Source of the DNA: Streptomyces sp. S.PNR 29
Lineage (GTDB): Bacteria; Actinomycetota; Actinomycetes; Streptomycetales; Streptomycetaceae
DNA length: 64,000 nt
Reading direction: 5' to 3'
NCBI RefSeq assembly: GCF_030386795.1
Contig: NZ_JANUQM010000003.1
Span: 248,001 to 312,000, forward strand
Part shown: piece after piece, positions 1 to 7,793 of the stretch
How positions within the stretch are numbered: the first letter of the stretch is position 1
Layout: every line of letters starts with the position of its first letter
Notes under the pieces: model-generated
The model's input: only the letters and a program-made list of their open reading frames with translations
Told to the model about the DNA's origin: nothing
Database searches by the model: none
Made by a program: the position numbers and the translations under genes

Positions 1-304
1 GGGGCTCCTCCCCCCACCAGCCGCGCCACTCGTGGTCCTGCCAGGGCCCGCGCTGGGGCCCGAACTTGTTGCGGCCCATGATCTCGGCACCGATGTTGCG
101 TGCGAAGTCCCGCGTGAAGTAGTCGTCGAGGCCCCGGCTCCCCCCGGGGTCCGTGCGCATGGGCCAGCTCGCCGTGGCGCCGGCCCAGGCGAACAGCCTC
201 TCGGGACGGTCGTGGCCGAACGGCCGCTCGAGACTCTGGTGCTCACCGGCACCGATGCCGTCGCTCGAGACGTTAAAGTTCATGACTCTCAGCAGCTGGT
301 CCAT
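1..304 (-). CDS. RibD C-terminal/dihydrofolate reductase-like protein (3' end outside the window)
   Basis: The N-terminal ~101 codons of a dihydrofolate reductase-like (RibD C-terminal family) protein. The translation has the family opening NFNVSSDG and the signature MGRNKFGP followed by a W-rich segment around GPWQDHEWRGWWG, typical of small NADPH-dependent reductases of this family in actinobacteria. I chose the ATG at 304 because GAGGAA lies about six bases before it. An in-frame ATG pair at 355-358 would add 17-18 residues with no family resemblance. The C-terminus lies beyond base 1, so length cannot be judged. Substrate unknown; most family members of this type are uncharacterised. Confidence 0.8.
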   Translation of the reverse strand, partial: MDQLLRVMNFNVSSDGIGAGEHQSLERPFGHDRPERLFAWAGATASWPMRTDPGGSRGLDDYFTRDFARNIGAEIMGRNKFGPQRGPWQDHEWRGWWGEEP

Positions 305-436
305 GTGTTCCTCGTCAGGTCCTGTCGCGTCATCGTGCGGCGAGGCGCCGCACATCATGACGTCGAACGGGAAGCGACCGGATCGACAACGGCTCACGAC
401 TTTTCTGGCGGTGCTGCCATGGCGGACACGGACAGA

Positions 437-482
437 CGGAGAGCCGCGCCCTCCCCGGGTGGGGCGAGGGCGCGGCTCTCCG
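437..482. terminator. Strong hairpin terminator
   Basis: A 17-base-pair perfect stem (437-453 with 466-482) around a 12-base loop. It lies 15 bases beyond the stop codon of the truncated aldehyde dehydrogenase homologue and before the start of the reductase-like gene, so it probably ends the deoC-aldehyde dehydrogenase transcript on the minus strand. Confidence 0.8.
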
Positions 483-497
483 GTCCCGGGACGGCGC

Positions 498-1397
498 TCA
501 GTACGAGGAGCCGGACGCGCCCAGTGAGCCCGTCGGGTGCCAGACCGTCTTCGTCTCCAGGAACGCCGTCAGGCGCTCGATGCCCGGCTTCGCGAACCAG
601 CCCGCGTCATCCACAGGCTGTGGACGAAGAACACGCTTGAGGTTGTCCGCCGCCGCGATCTCCAGTTCCTTCGCCAGGACGTCGTCGGCGCCGGCCAGGT
701 CGATGGCGTTGACGTCCTGATGGGCGGCGAGGGGCGCCGCGATCTCCGCCGTACGGCCGGAGAGCACGTTGACGACCCCGCCGGGCAGGTCGGAGGTCGC
801 CAGCACCTCGCCCAGGGACAGCGCCGGGAGCGGGGACCGCTCGCTCGCGATCACGACCGCCGTGTTGCCGGTGGCGATGACCGGGGCGACGACGGAGACC
901 AGGCCCAGGAAGGACGACTCCTGGGGCGCGACGACCGCGACCACGCCCGTCGGCTCCGGGGAGGACAGGTTGAAGAACGGGCCCGCCACCGGGTTCCCGC
1001 CCCCGACCACCTGTGCGATCTTGTCGGTCCAGCCCGCGTACCAGACCCAGCGGTCGATCGTGGCGTCTACGACCGCGGCGGACCTGGACTTCGACAGGCC
1101 TTCGGCGTCGGCCACTTCGCGGACGAACTGGTCCCGGCGGCCCTCCAGCATCTCCGCGATGCGGTAGAGGATCTGGCCGCGGTTGTACGCCGTCGCGCCG
1201 GACCAGGCGCCGAACGCCTTGCGGGCGGCTACGACGGCGTCACGGGCGTCCTTGCGGCTCGCCTGCGGCGCGTTCGCCAGCCAGTTGCCCTTGGAGTCCT
1301 TCACTTCGTACACCCGGCCGCTCTCGGAACGGGGGAACTTGCCCCCGACGTACAGCTTGTAGGTCTTGAGGACGGAGAGTCGGGTCGCGTCAGACAT
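498..1397 (-). CDS. Truncated aldehyde dehydrogenase homologue, no catalytic domain
   Basis: A 299-residue protein homologous to the N-terminal NAD-binding half of aldehyde dehydrogenases. Residues 10-235 align with the usual fold (KLYVGGKF, the WYAGW segment, the PQESSF stretch where active enzymes have PWNFP, and GNTAVVIASE in the NAD region). The general-base Glu motif ELGGK and the catalytic Cys region are absent, so it should not be an active dehydrogenase. The C-terminus still looks like an aldehyde dehydrogenase tail (TAFLETKTVWHPTG), which suggests an internal deletion rather than simple truncation. Its start overlaps the stop of the full-length enzyme by eight bases, which implies translational coupling. 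It may be a partner or regulatory subunit; that is inference. Confidence 0.85.
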   Translation of the reverse strand: MSDATRLSVLKTYKLYVGGKFPRSESGRVYEVKDSKGNWLANAPQASRKDARDAVVAARKAFGAWSGATAYNRGQILYRIAEMLEGRRDQFVREVADAEGLSKSRSAAVVDATIDRWVWYAGWTDKIAQVVGGGNPVAGPFFNLSSPEPTGVVAVVAPQESSFLGLVSVVAPVIATGNTAVVIASERSPLPALSLGEVLATSDLPGGVVNVLSGRTAEIAAPLAAHQDVNAIDLAGADDVLAKELEIAAADNLKRVLRPQPVDDAGWFAKPGIERLTAFLETKTVWHPTGSLGASGSSY

Positions 1398-2850
1398 CGA
1401 GGTACGCCTCCAGGCCGTGGCGGCCGCCCTCGCGGCCGAAGCCCGACTCCTTGTAGCCGCCGAACGGCGAGGTCGGGTCGAACTTGTTGAACGTGTTGGA
1501 CCAGACGACGCCCGCGCGGAGCTTGTTCGCCACGGCCAGGATCCGGGAGCCCTTCTCCGTCCAGATGCCGGCGGACAGGCCGTACGGGGTGTTGTTGGCC
1601 TTGGCGACGGCCTCCTCCGGCGTGCGGAAGGTGAGGACGGACAGCACCGGGCCGAAGATCTCGTCCCGGGCGATGGTGTGCGCCTGGGTGACGTTGGTGA
1701 ACAGCGTCGGGGCGAACCAGTAGCCCGAGGTGGGGAGTTCGCAGGCCGGGGACCAGCGCTCGGCGCCCTCCGCCTCGCCCCGGTCGGCGAGCGCGGTGAT
1801 CCGGGCCAGCTGCTCGGCCGAGTTGATCGCGCCGATGTCGGTGTTCTTGTCGAGGGGGTCCCCGAGGCGGAGGGTGGAGAGCCTGCGCTTGAGGGAGTCC
1901 AGCAGCTCGTCGTGGATCGACTCCTGGACCAGCAGGCGGGAGCCGGCGCAGCAGACCTGGCCCTGGTTGAAGAAGATGCCGGTCACGATGCCCTCGACGG
2001 CCTGGTCCACGGGTGCGTCGTCGAAGACGATGTTGGCGCCCTTGCCGCCCAGTTCCAGGGTGAGCTTCTTGCGGGTGCCGGCGACCGTGCGGGCGATCTC
2101 CTTGCCGACGGCGGTGGAGCCCGTGAAGGCGACCTTGTCGACGTCCGGGTGGGCGACGAGCGCGGCGCCCGTGTCGCCGTAGCCCGGCAGGATGTTGACG
2201 ACGCCCTTGGGCAGGCCCGCCTGGCGGCAGATGTCCGCGAAGAAGAGCGCGGACAGCGGGGTCGTCTCGGCGGGCTTCAGGACGACCGTGTTGCCGGTCG
2301 CCAGCGCCGGGGCGATCTTCCACGCCAGCATCAGCAGGGGGAAGTTCCAGGGGATGACCTGGCCCGCGACGCCCAGCGGCTGCGGGTTCGGGCCGAAGCC
2401 GGCGTGGTCGAGCTTGTCGGCCCAGCCCGCGTAGTAGAAGAAGTGCGCCGCGACCAGGGGGAGGTCCGCGTCCCTCGTCTCCTTGATGGGCTTGCCGTTG
2501 TCCAGGGTTTCGAGGACCGCGAGTTCCCGGCTGCGTTCCTGGATGACGCGGGCGATGCGGAACAGGTACTTGGCGCGCTCCGAGCCGGGCAGCGCCGACC
2601 ACTTCTCGAACGCCTTGCGGGCGGCCTTCACCGCGCGGTCGACGTCCGCCTCGCCGGCCTGGGCGACCTCGGAGAGGACCTCCTCGGTGGACGGGCTGAT
2701 CGACTTGAAGACCTTGCCCTCGGCCGCGTCCGTGAACTCGCCGTCGATGAACAGGCCGTACGAGGGCGCGATGTCGACGACCGAGCGGGACTCGGGGGCC
2801 GGGGCGTACTCGAAAGCGGATGACCGCTTGTCCATGTTTTCCGTGGTCAT
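1390..2850 (-). CDS. Aldehyde dehydrogenase, NAD(P)-dependent
   Basis: Oxidises an aldehyde to the acid. Family landmarks are complete in 486 residues: PWNFP at 167-171, GNTVVLKPAE in the cofactor site, FTGSTAVGK, the general-base Glu in ELGGK (residue 266) and the nucleophile Cys300 within NQGQVCCAGSR. It sits five bases downstream of deoC and overlaps the truncated homologue that follows, so the three form one operon. DeoC releases acetaldehyde from deoxyribose 5-phosphate, so oxidation of acetaldehyde is the natural role; this is inferred from context. Expression should follow deoC, whose promoter carries the palindrome at 3838-3849. Confidence 0.93.
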   Translation of the reverse strand: MTTENMDKRSSAFEYAPAPESRSVVDIAPSYGLFIDGEFTDAAEGKVFKSISPSTEEVLSEVAQAGEADVDRAVKAARKAFEKWSALPGSERAKYLFRIARVIQERSRELAVLETLDNGKPIKETRDADLPLVAAHFFYYAGWADKLDHAGFGPNPQPLGVAGQVIPWNFPLLMLAWKIAPALATGNTVVLKPAETTPLSALFFADICRQAGLPKGVVNILPGYGDTGAALVAHPDVDKVAFTGSTAVGKEIARTVAGTRKKLTLELGGKGANIVFDDAPVDQAVEGIVTGIFFNQGQVCCAGSRLLVQESIHDELLDSLKRRLSTLRLGDPLDKNTDIGAINSAEQLARITALADRGEAEGAERWSPACELPTSGYWFAPTLFTNVTQAHTIARDEIFGPVLSVLTFRTPEEAVAKANNTPYGLSAGIWTEKGSRILAVANKLRAGVVWSNTFNKFDPTSPFGGYKESGFGREGGRHGLEAYLDV

Positions 2851-2855
2851 GGTGA

Positions 2856-3818
2856 TCAGTCCACCGTCACGTAGTCGGGGCCGGAGTAGCGGCCGGTGGC
2901 CAGCTTCTGGCGCTGCATCAGCAGGTCGTTCAGGAGCGAGGAGGCACCGAAGCGGAACCAGTGGTTGTCCAGCCAGTCCTCGCCGACGGTCTCGTTGACC
3001 AGGACGAGGAACTTGACGGCGTCCTTGCTGGTGCGGATGCCGCCGGCGGGCTTCACGCCGACCTGGACGCCGGTCTGGGCGCGGAAGTCGCGTACGGCCT
3101 CCAGCATGAGGAGGGTGTTCGCGGGCGTCGCGTTGACGGCGACCTTGCCGGTGGACGTCTTGATGAAGTCCGCCCCGGCCAGCATGCCGAGCCAGCTGGC
3201 GCGGCGGATGTTGTCGTACGTCGACAGCTCGCCGGTCTCGAAGATGACCTTCAGCCGGGCGCTCGTCCCGCAGGCCTCCTTCACGGCGGTGATCTCGTCG
3301 TACACCTTCAGGTACCGGCCGGCGAGGAACGCCCCGCGGTCGATGACCATGTCGATCTCGTCGGCGCCCGCGGCCACGGCCTCGCGGACGTCGGCCAGCT
3401 TGACGGCGATCGGGGCGCGGCCCGCCGGGAAGGCGGTGGCGACCGAGGCGACCTTCACCGGGGAACCGGCGACGGCCTCCTTGGCGGCGGCCACCATGTC
3501 GGGGTAGACGCAGACCGCGGCCGTGGCGGGGGTGGTGCGGTCGGTCGGGTCGGGGTGGACCGCCTTCGCGCCGAGCGCCCGGACCTTGCCCGGGGTGTCC
3601 GCGCCTTCCAGCGTCGTCAGATCGACCATCGAGATGGCGAGGTCGATCGCGTACGCCTTCGCGGTCGTCTTGATGGAACGGGTGCCGAGGGAAGCGGCGC
3701 GCGCTTCCAGGCCGACCGCGTCGACGCCGGGCAGCCCGTGGAGGAAGCGGCGCAGCGTGCTGTCGGACGCGGTGACATCCGTGAGTCCGTGAGCTGCGGT
3801 GGGTGCAGTGCTGGGCAT
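2856..3818 (-). CDS. deoC: Deoxyribose-phosphate aldolase
   Basis: Splits 2-deoxyribose 5-phosphate into glyceraldehyde 3-phosphate and acetaldehyde. The TIM-barrel enzyme shows the DERA landmarks KVIFETGEL, the Schiff-base lysine segment FIKTSTGK and VKPAGGIR. I placed the start at the ATG at 3818 (MPSTAPTAAHG, 320 residues, normal for actinobacterial DeoC). The longer open frame to 3932 would read through the promoter region. First gene of an operon with two aldehyde dehydrogenase-family genes. A perfect palindrome CTACGCGCGTAG lies 20 bases upstream of the start and recurs upstream of the purine nucleoside phosphorylase gene. Confidence 0.96.
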   Translation of the reverse strand: MPSTAPTAAHGLTDVTASDSTLRRFLHGLPGVDAVGLEARAASLGTRSIKTTAKAYAIDLAISMVDLTTLEGADTPGKVRALGAKAVHPDPTDRTTPATAAVCVYPDMVAAAKEAVAGSPVKVASVATAFPAGRAPIAVKLADVREAVAAGADEIDMVIDRGAFLAGRYLKVYDEITAVKEACGTSARLKVIFETGELSTYDNIRRASWLGMLAGADFIKTSTGKVAVNATPANTLLMLEAVRDFRAQTGVQVGVKPAGGIRTSKDAVKFLVLVNETVGEDWLDNHWFRFGASSLLNDLLMQRQKLATGRYSGPDYVTVD

Positions 3819-3837
3819 GGTCACCAGCCGAGCATAT

Positions 3838-3849
3838 CTACGCGCGTAG
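3838..3849. promoter_or_regulatory. Palindromic operator candidate upstream of deoC
   Basis: Perfect 12-bp palindrome CTACGCGCGTAG, 20 bases before the deoC start and abutting a TAGATAT stretch that could be a -10 element on the minus strand. The same 12-mer, with two more identical flanking bases (ATCTACGCGCGTAG), occurs at 7718-7729 upstream of the phosphorylase gene. Two copies in the promoters of two steps of one pathway suggest a shared repressor or activator site. The regulator is not identified; the DeoR-type gene at 9942 is the nearest candidate. Confidence 0.65.
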
Positions 3850-3930
3850 CTGCTGTACAGCCCCCGTGGTCGGCTGCAACGGGGGACGCCGCGGAGAGGG
3901 GCGCCGGGGGCGTCGGGCACAATCGGCAGC

Positions 3931-4635
3931 ATGACGACCCCGGAGCATCAGTCACCAGCGCCGCAGCCGCCGGAGCCCGAGTCCGAGGACCGGGTCCACC
4001 GCTCGTCCGCGGGCATCGCCGGCGGTGTCCTGCTGCTCGCCATCATCGGCTGGCTCGGCATCGACGCGGTGATCTCCGGCCGGGGGCGCACGCCGTGGCT
4101 GGCGCTCGCCACGCTGCTCCTCGTCGTGCCGCTGGTCGTCGCCTTCACCCTGCGGCCCGCCGTCTTCGCGGGCGACGACCGGCTGCGCGTCCGCAATCCC
4201 TTCCGCGTCATCGTGCTGCCCTGGGGGCAGATCGCCGCGCTGCGCTCCGGCTACTCGAACGAGGTCCTCGCCCAGTCCGGCAAGAAGTACCAGCTGTGGG
4301 CCATTCCCGTCTCTTTGCGCGCCCGTAAGAAGGCGGCGCGGCGGGAGGCGCGGGCGGCGGCGGAGGGGGTTTCGGGCGGAGCCGGCGCGGGCGGGCCGGG
4401 CAGCCGGGCCGGAGGGCTGGGGCTGGGCGGCGGAGCAGCGCGCCGGGGTTCCGTGACGGACGGGCCGGTGCGGGCGGAGACCGACCAGATCATGGACGAC
4501 CTGCGTCAGCTCCTGGAGGCGCGGGGGACGGCGGAGGCCGCGCAGGGCGAGGTGAGCGTGCGGTGGGCGTACGAGGTCGTGGGGCCGGCGGTGGCGGGGT
4601 TGGTGCTGTTGGTGATTCTGCTGACCGTGGGCTGA
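3931..4635 (+). CDS. Membrane-anchored PH-domain (bPH-like) protein
   Basis: A 234-residue protein with a proline- and acid-rich N-terminus, then two transmembrane helices (about residues 30-48 and 53-72), a PH-like domain (LRPAVFAGDDRLRVRNPFRVIVLPWGQIAAL), a low-complexity Gly/Ala/Arg insert and a C-terminal transmembrane helix (about 210-232). The LRVRNPFRVIVLPW pattern is typical of bacterial PH domain 6 proteins of actinobacteria. No catalytic motif. It is divergent from deoC with about 112 bases between starts, so the promoters share that interval. Function unknown. Confidence 0.8.
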   Translation: MTTPEHQSPAPQPPEPESEDRVHRSSAGIAGGVLLLAIIGWLGIDAVISGRGRTPWLALATLLLVVPLVVAFTLRPAVFAGDDRLRVRNPFRVIVLPWGQIAALRSGYSNEVLAQSGKKYQLWAIPVSLRARKKAARREARAAAEGVSGGAGAGGPGSRAGGLGLGGGAARRGSVTDGPVRAETDQIMDDLRQLLEARGTAEAAQGEVSVRWAYEVVGPAVAGLVLLVILLTVG

Positions 4636-4759
4636 GCTCGTTCGCCGGCGTGGTCGGCATGGTCGTGGTGGTCGGTGGCCGCGCAGGTTCGATGCCCCGG
4701 CTGCGGTGCTGTGGCGTGTCGGCGGCGGCCTTTGCGGTGCGGTTTGCTGGCGACGGCGG

Positions 4760-4807
4760 GGGCCGCACGGGTCGGTGAGGCGCCGTAGCGCCGGGCCCGT
4801 GCGGCCC
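4760..4807. terminator. Hairpin terminator between convergent genes
   Basis: GGGCCGCACGGG (4760-4771) pairs perfectly with 4796-4807. It lies six bases beyond the stop of the phospho-sugar mutase on the minus strand, and it may also serve the PH-domain gene arriving from the left. The rest of 4636-4812 shows no gene. Confidence 0.7.
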
Positions 4808-4812
4808 GGTGT

Positions 4813-6444
4813 TCAGATGCCGGCCGCTGTCGACAGGTCCCGCTTGAGTGCTTCCAGCAGCTCGGTCGCCCGTGCGCGGGCCGCGGGCAGGTCGGCGTGG
4901 GTGGTGACCGGGACGACCACCTCCAGGTAGCACTTCAGCTTCGGCTCCGTGCCGCTGGGGCGGACGATCACGCGGGCGCCGTCGAGGGTGTAGCGCAGGC
5001 CGTCGGTGGGCGGGAGGCTGTCGGTGCCCCGGGTGAGATCCTCCGAGCGGGTGATGGGCAGGCCCGCGAGGTGGGTCGGGGGCCGCTCCCGCAGGCGGCG
5101 CATGGCGTTCGCGATGACCGACAGGTCCTGGACGCGGACCGAGAGCTGGTCGGTGGCGTGCAGTCCGTGCTCCACGGCGAGGTCGTCGAGGAGGTCGAGG
5201 AGAGTGCGGTTCTGCTCCTTGAGCTCGGAGGCGAGTTCGGTGATGAGGAGGGCTGCTGTGATGCCGTCCTTGTCGCGAACGCCGTCGGGGTCGACGCAGT
5301 AACCGAGGGCCTCCTCGTAGCCGTAGCGCAGGCCCTCCGCACGGGCGATCCACTTGAAGCCGGTGAGGGTTTCGGCGTGGGGGAGGTTCGCCTTCTCGGC
5401 GATGCGGCCGAGGAGGGAGGAGGAGACGATCGACTCCGCGAAGGTTCCCCGGACGCCGCGGGTGACGAGGTGCGCGGCGAGGAGGGCGCCCACCTCGTCG
5501 CCGCGGAGCATGCGCCAGCCACTGGTGTCCTGCACGGCCACGGCGCAGCGGTCGGCGTCCGGGTCGTTGGCGATGACCAGGTCGGGGCCGGTCTCGCGCG
5601 CCTTCGCGAAGGCGAGGTCCATCGCGCCGGGCTCTTCCGGGTTGGGGAAGGCGACGGTGGGGAAGTCCGGGTCGGGGTCGGCCTGCTCGGTGACGAGGGC
5701 GGGTGCCGGGAAGCCGGCGCGGGCGAAGGCGGCGAGGAGGACGTCCTTGCCGACGCCGTGCATCGCCGTGTAGACGGTGCGGGCGGTGCGGGGGGAGGTG
5801 GGGGAGAGGACGGCGTCGGTGCGGGCCAGGTAGGCGTCGAGGACGCTGTCGTCGAGGGTTTCCCAGCCGGTGGTGGGGCGGGGGACGGTGGTGAGGGTGG
5901 TGATCGCGTCGATCTCGGCGGCGATGCCGGTGTCGGCGGGCGGGACGATCTGGGAGCCGTCGCCCAGGTAGACCTTGTAGCCGTTGTCGCGGGGCGGGTT
6001 GTGGCTGGCGGTGACCTCCACGCCGGCGACCGCGCCGAGGTGCCTGATGGCGAAGGCGAGCACAGGGGTGGGGAGGGGGCGGGGGAGGACGGCCGCACGG
6101 AGGCCGGCGCCCGTCATGACGGCGGCGGTGTCGCGGGCGAAGTCGGCGGACTTGTGGCGGGCGTCGTAGCCGATGACGACCAGGCCGTCGGTGTGGTTCT
6201 GCTTCTTCAGGTACGCGGCGAGGCCGGCGGCGGCGCGGATGACGACGGAGCGGTTCATGCGCATGGGGCCGGCGCCGAGTTCGCCGCGGAGGCCCGCGGT
6301 GCCGAACTGGAGGGTGCCGCTGAAGCGTGCGGTGAGCTCGGCGTGGTCCTCGGCGTCGATGAGCTTGGCGAGTTCGTCACGGGTTTCCGTGTCGGGGTCC
6401 TCGGCCAGCCACGCCTTGGCCCGGGCGATGAGGTCGTCGTGCAC
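4813..6444 (-). CDS. Alpha-D-phosphohexomutase family enzyme, probable phosphopentomutase/phosphoglucomutase
   Basis: 543 residues with the four-domain phosphohexomutase signature: active-site serine loop EVTASHNPPRDNGYKVY, metal loop DPDADRCAV, sugar-binding GEEALGY-type segment (GYEEALGYCVDPDGVRDKDG) and a C-terminal phosphate loop RPSGTEPKLKCY. Enzymes of this subgroup interconvert sugar 1- and 6-phosphates or ribose 1- and 5-phosphates. It lies between deoC and a purine nucleoside phosphorylase and no DeoB-type phosphopentomutase is visible, so (deoxy)ribose 1-phosphate to 5-phosphate is the likely in-pathway step (inference). The start is GTG 6444. A heptanucleotide repeat lies about 70 bases upstream. 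Confidence 0.9.
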   Translation of the reverse strand: MHDDLIARAKAWLAEDPDTETRDELAKLIDAEDHAELTARFSGTLQFGTAGLRGELGAGPMRMNRSVVIRAAAGLAAYLKKQNHTDGLVVIGYDARHKSADFARDTAAVMTGAGLRAAVLPRPLPTPVLAFAIRHLGAVAGVEVTASHNPPRDNGYKVYLGDGSQIVPPADTGIAAEIDAITTLTTVPRPTTGWETLDDSVLDAYLARTDAVLSPTSPRTARTVYTAMHGVGKDVLLAAFARAGFPAPALVTEQADPDPDFPTVAFPNPEEPGAMDLAFAKARETGPDLVIANDPDADRCAVAVQDTSGWRMLRGDEVGALLAAHLVTRGVRGTFAESIVSSSLLGRIAEKANLPHAETLTGFKWIARAEGLRYGYEEALGYCVDPDGVRDKDGITAALLITELASELKEQNRTLLDLLDDLAVEHGLHATDQLSVRVQDLSVIANAMRRLRERPPTHLAGLPITRSEDLTRGTDSLPPTDGLRYTLDGARVIVRPSGTEPKLKCYLEVVVPVTTHADLPAARARATELLEALKRDLSTAAGI

Positions 6445-6867
6445 GTCGGGTCAGCCTCTCGTTGTTCGTTCGTCCGTGCGTCAGGTACCCCGTGTGGGGT
6501 GGGGTGTCTGCGGATGCCGGATGCCGGATGCCGGATGCCGGATGCCGGATGCCGGATGCCGGATGCCGGATGCCTGCGGCGGCCTGTGCGGGTGGGTGGG
6601 GGTGCGCGTTGCGCCGCGGGTGGGGGTGGGTCGGGGCCACGCCGGGGGGCCGTCCTCGGTCCGGCGGCTCTGTCGCCTGCGGATGCGCCGGTGACGGACG
6701 CCGGCCGCTGCGGGCGGACACCCCCCGACGCGGCCTTCTCACCGTGGGTGGGGATGCGCGTGGGTGGGGGTGCGGGCGGTCCCGTCGTGCTCGCTTGGCG
6801 GCGAGCAGCGGTGCTCGCCGCCGGACACGCACCCGATGCCGGGCCACGCCACCGGCCCCCGGCTTGC
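6445..6867. other. Intergenic stretch with minisatellite
   Basis: A 423-base gap between the phosphorylase stop and the mutase start, both genes on the minus strand. It holds the ATGCCGG tandem repeat at 6514-6574 and otherwise G-rich low-complexity DNA. Open frames crossing it on either strand show no recognisable protein. Confidence 0.6.
6514..6574. repeat. Heptanucleotide tandem repeat (ATGCCGG) x 8 plus partial
   Basis: Eight perfect copies of ATGCCGG in 6514-6569, then ATGCC. On the minus strand the unit reads CCGGCAT. It lies 70-130 bases upstream of the mutase start codon, within its 5' region. The unit is not a multiple of three and no credible gene covers it. Perfect copies suggest recent slippage, so copy number probably varies between strains. 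Confidence 0.95.
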
Positions 6868-7692
6868 CTACAGCCGGCCCAGGACCTGCGCCAGCAGCGA
6901 GCCCATCCGCGTGGCGGAGTCGCGGCCCGCCTGGAGGACCTCCTCGTGGTTGAGGGGCTCGCCCGTCATGCCGGCGGCGAGGTTGGTGACGAGGGAGATG
7001 CCCAGCACCTCGGCCCCCGCCTCGCGCGCGGCGATCGCCTCCAGGACCGTCGACATGCCCACCAGGTCCGCCCCGATGACGCGGGCCATACGGATCTCGG
7101 CCGGCGTCTCGTAGTGCGGGCCGGGGAACTGTGCGTAGACGCCCTCCTCCAGGGTGGGGTCGATCTCCTTGCACAGGGCGCGCAGCCGGGGGGAGTAGAG
7201 GTCCGTCAGGTCGACGAAGTTCGCGCCGACGATCGGGGACGTGGCGGTCAGGTTGATGTGGTCGCTGATCAGGACCGGCTGGCCGGGGCGCATGCCCTCG
7301 CGCAGGCCGCCGCAGCCGTTGGTCAGGACGACGGTCTTGCTGCCGGCGGCGACGGCCGTACGGACGCCGTGGGCGACGGCGGCCACCCCGTGGCCCTCGT
7401 AGTAGTGCGTACGGCCGAGGAAGACGAGCGCGCGCTTGTCACCGATGCGGTACGAGCGGATCTTGCCGCCGTGGCCCGCGACCGCCGGCTGGGGGAACCC
7501 GGGCAGCTCGGTGACCTGGAGCTCGGCCTCGGGGGCGCCGAGGGCGTCCACGGCCGGTGCCCAGCCGGAGCCCATCACCAGGGCGACGTCGTGGGTCTCG
7601 GCACCCGTGAGCTCGCGCAGACGCGCGGCGGCGGCGTCGGCGGCGGCGTAGGGGTCGCCCTGGATGTCGTCCGGAAGAAGAGATGCGTTCAC
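6868..7692 (-). CDS. Purine nucleoside phosphorylase (class I, trimeric type)
   Basis: Cleaves purine (deoxy)nucleosides with phosphate to base and (deoxy)ribose 1-phosphate. 274 residues from the GTG at 7692. The longer frame upstream runs through the promoter and a neighbouring gene. Landmarks of the PunA-type family: the phosphate loop [27 protein letters not shown] and [15 protein letters not shown] near the purine site. It should feed the phosphohexomutase-family enzyme downstream and then DeoC. A -10-like TACTCT lies seven bases before the start (complement of 7700-7705), so the transcript may be almost leaderless. The CTACGCGCGTAG palindrome at 7718-7729 falls over the -35 region. Confidence 0.95.
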   Translation of the reverse strand: MNASLLPDDIQGDPYAAADAAAARLRELTGAETHDVALVMGSGWAPAVDALGAPEAELQVTELPGFPQPAVAGHGGKIRSYRIGDKRALVFLGRTHYYEGHGVAAVAHGVRTAVAAGSKTVVLTNGCGGLREGMRPGQPVLISDHINLTATSPIVGANFVDLTDLYSPRLRALCKEIDPTLEEGVYAQFPGPHYETPAEIRMARVIGADLVGMSTVLEAIAAREAGAEVLGISLVTNLAAGMTGEPLNHEEVLQAGRDSATRMGSLLAQVLGRL

Positions 7693-7717
7693 GCGGATGA
7701 GAGTAGCCGGTCTCGGC

Positions 7718-7729
7718 CTACGCGCGTAG
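7718..7729. promoter_or_regulatory. Palindromic operator candidate upstream of purine nucleoside phosphorylase
   Basis: Perfect palindrome CTACGCGCGTAG, identical to the one before deoC, 26 bases before the GTG start and about 12 bases upstream of the TACTCT -10-like hexamer, so it overlaps the -35 position. It is followed by AT, as in the other copy. Confidence 0.65.
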
Positions 7730-7793
7730 ATGAAGGAGTCGACGGGATGGCGATCGTTGTCTTGTTGTTTCCGGCGAGAGGCGTGCGGGGCCG

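Noticed and set aside
6514..6574. CRISPR array
   Set aside because: The repeat unit is seven bases with no spacers; it is a minisatellite, and no cas genes are present.
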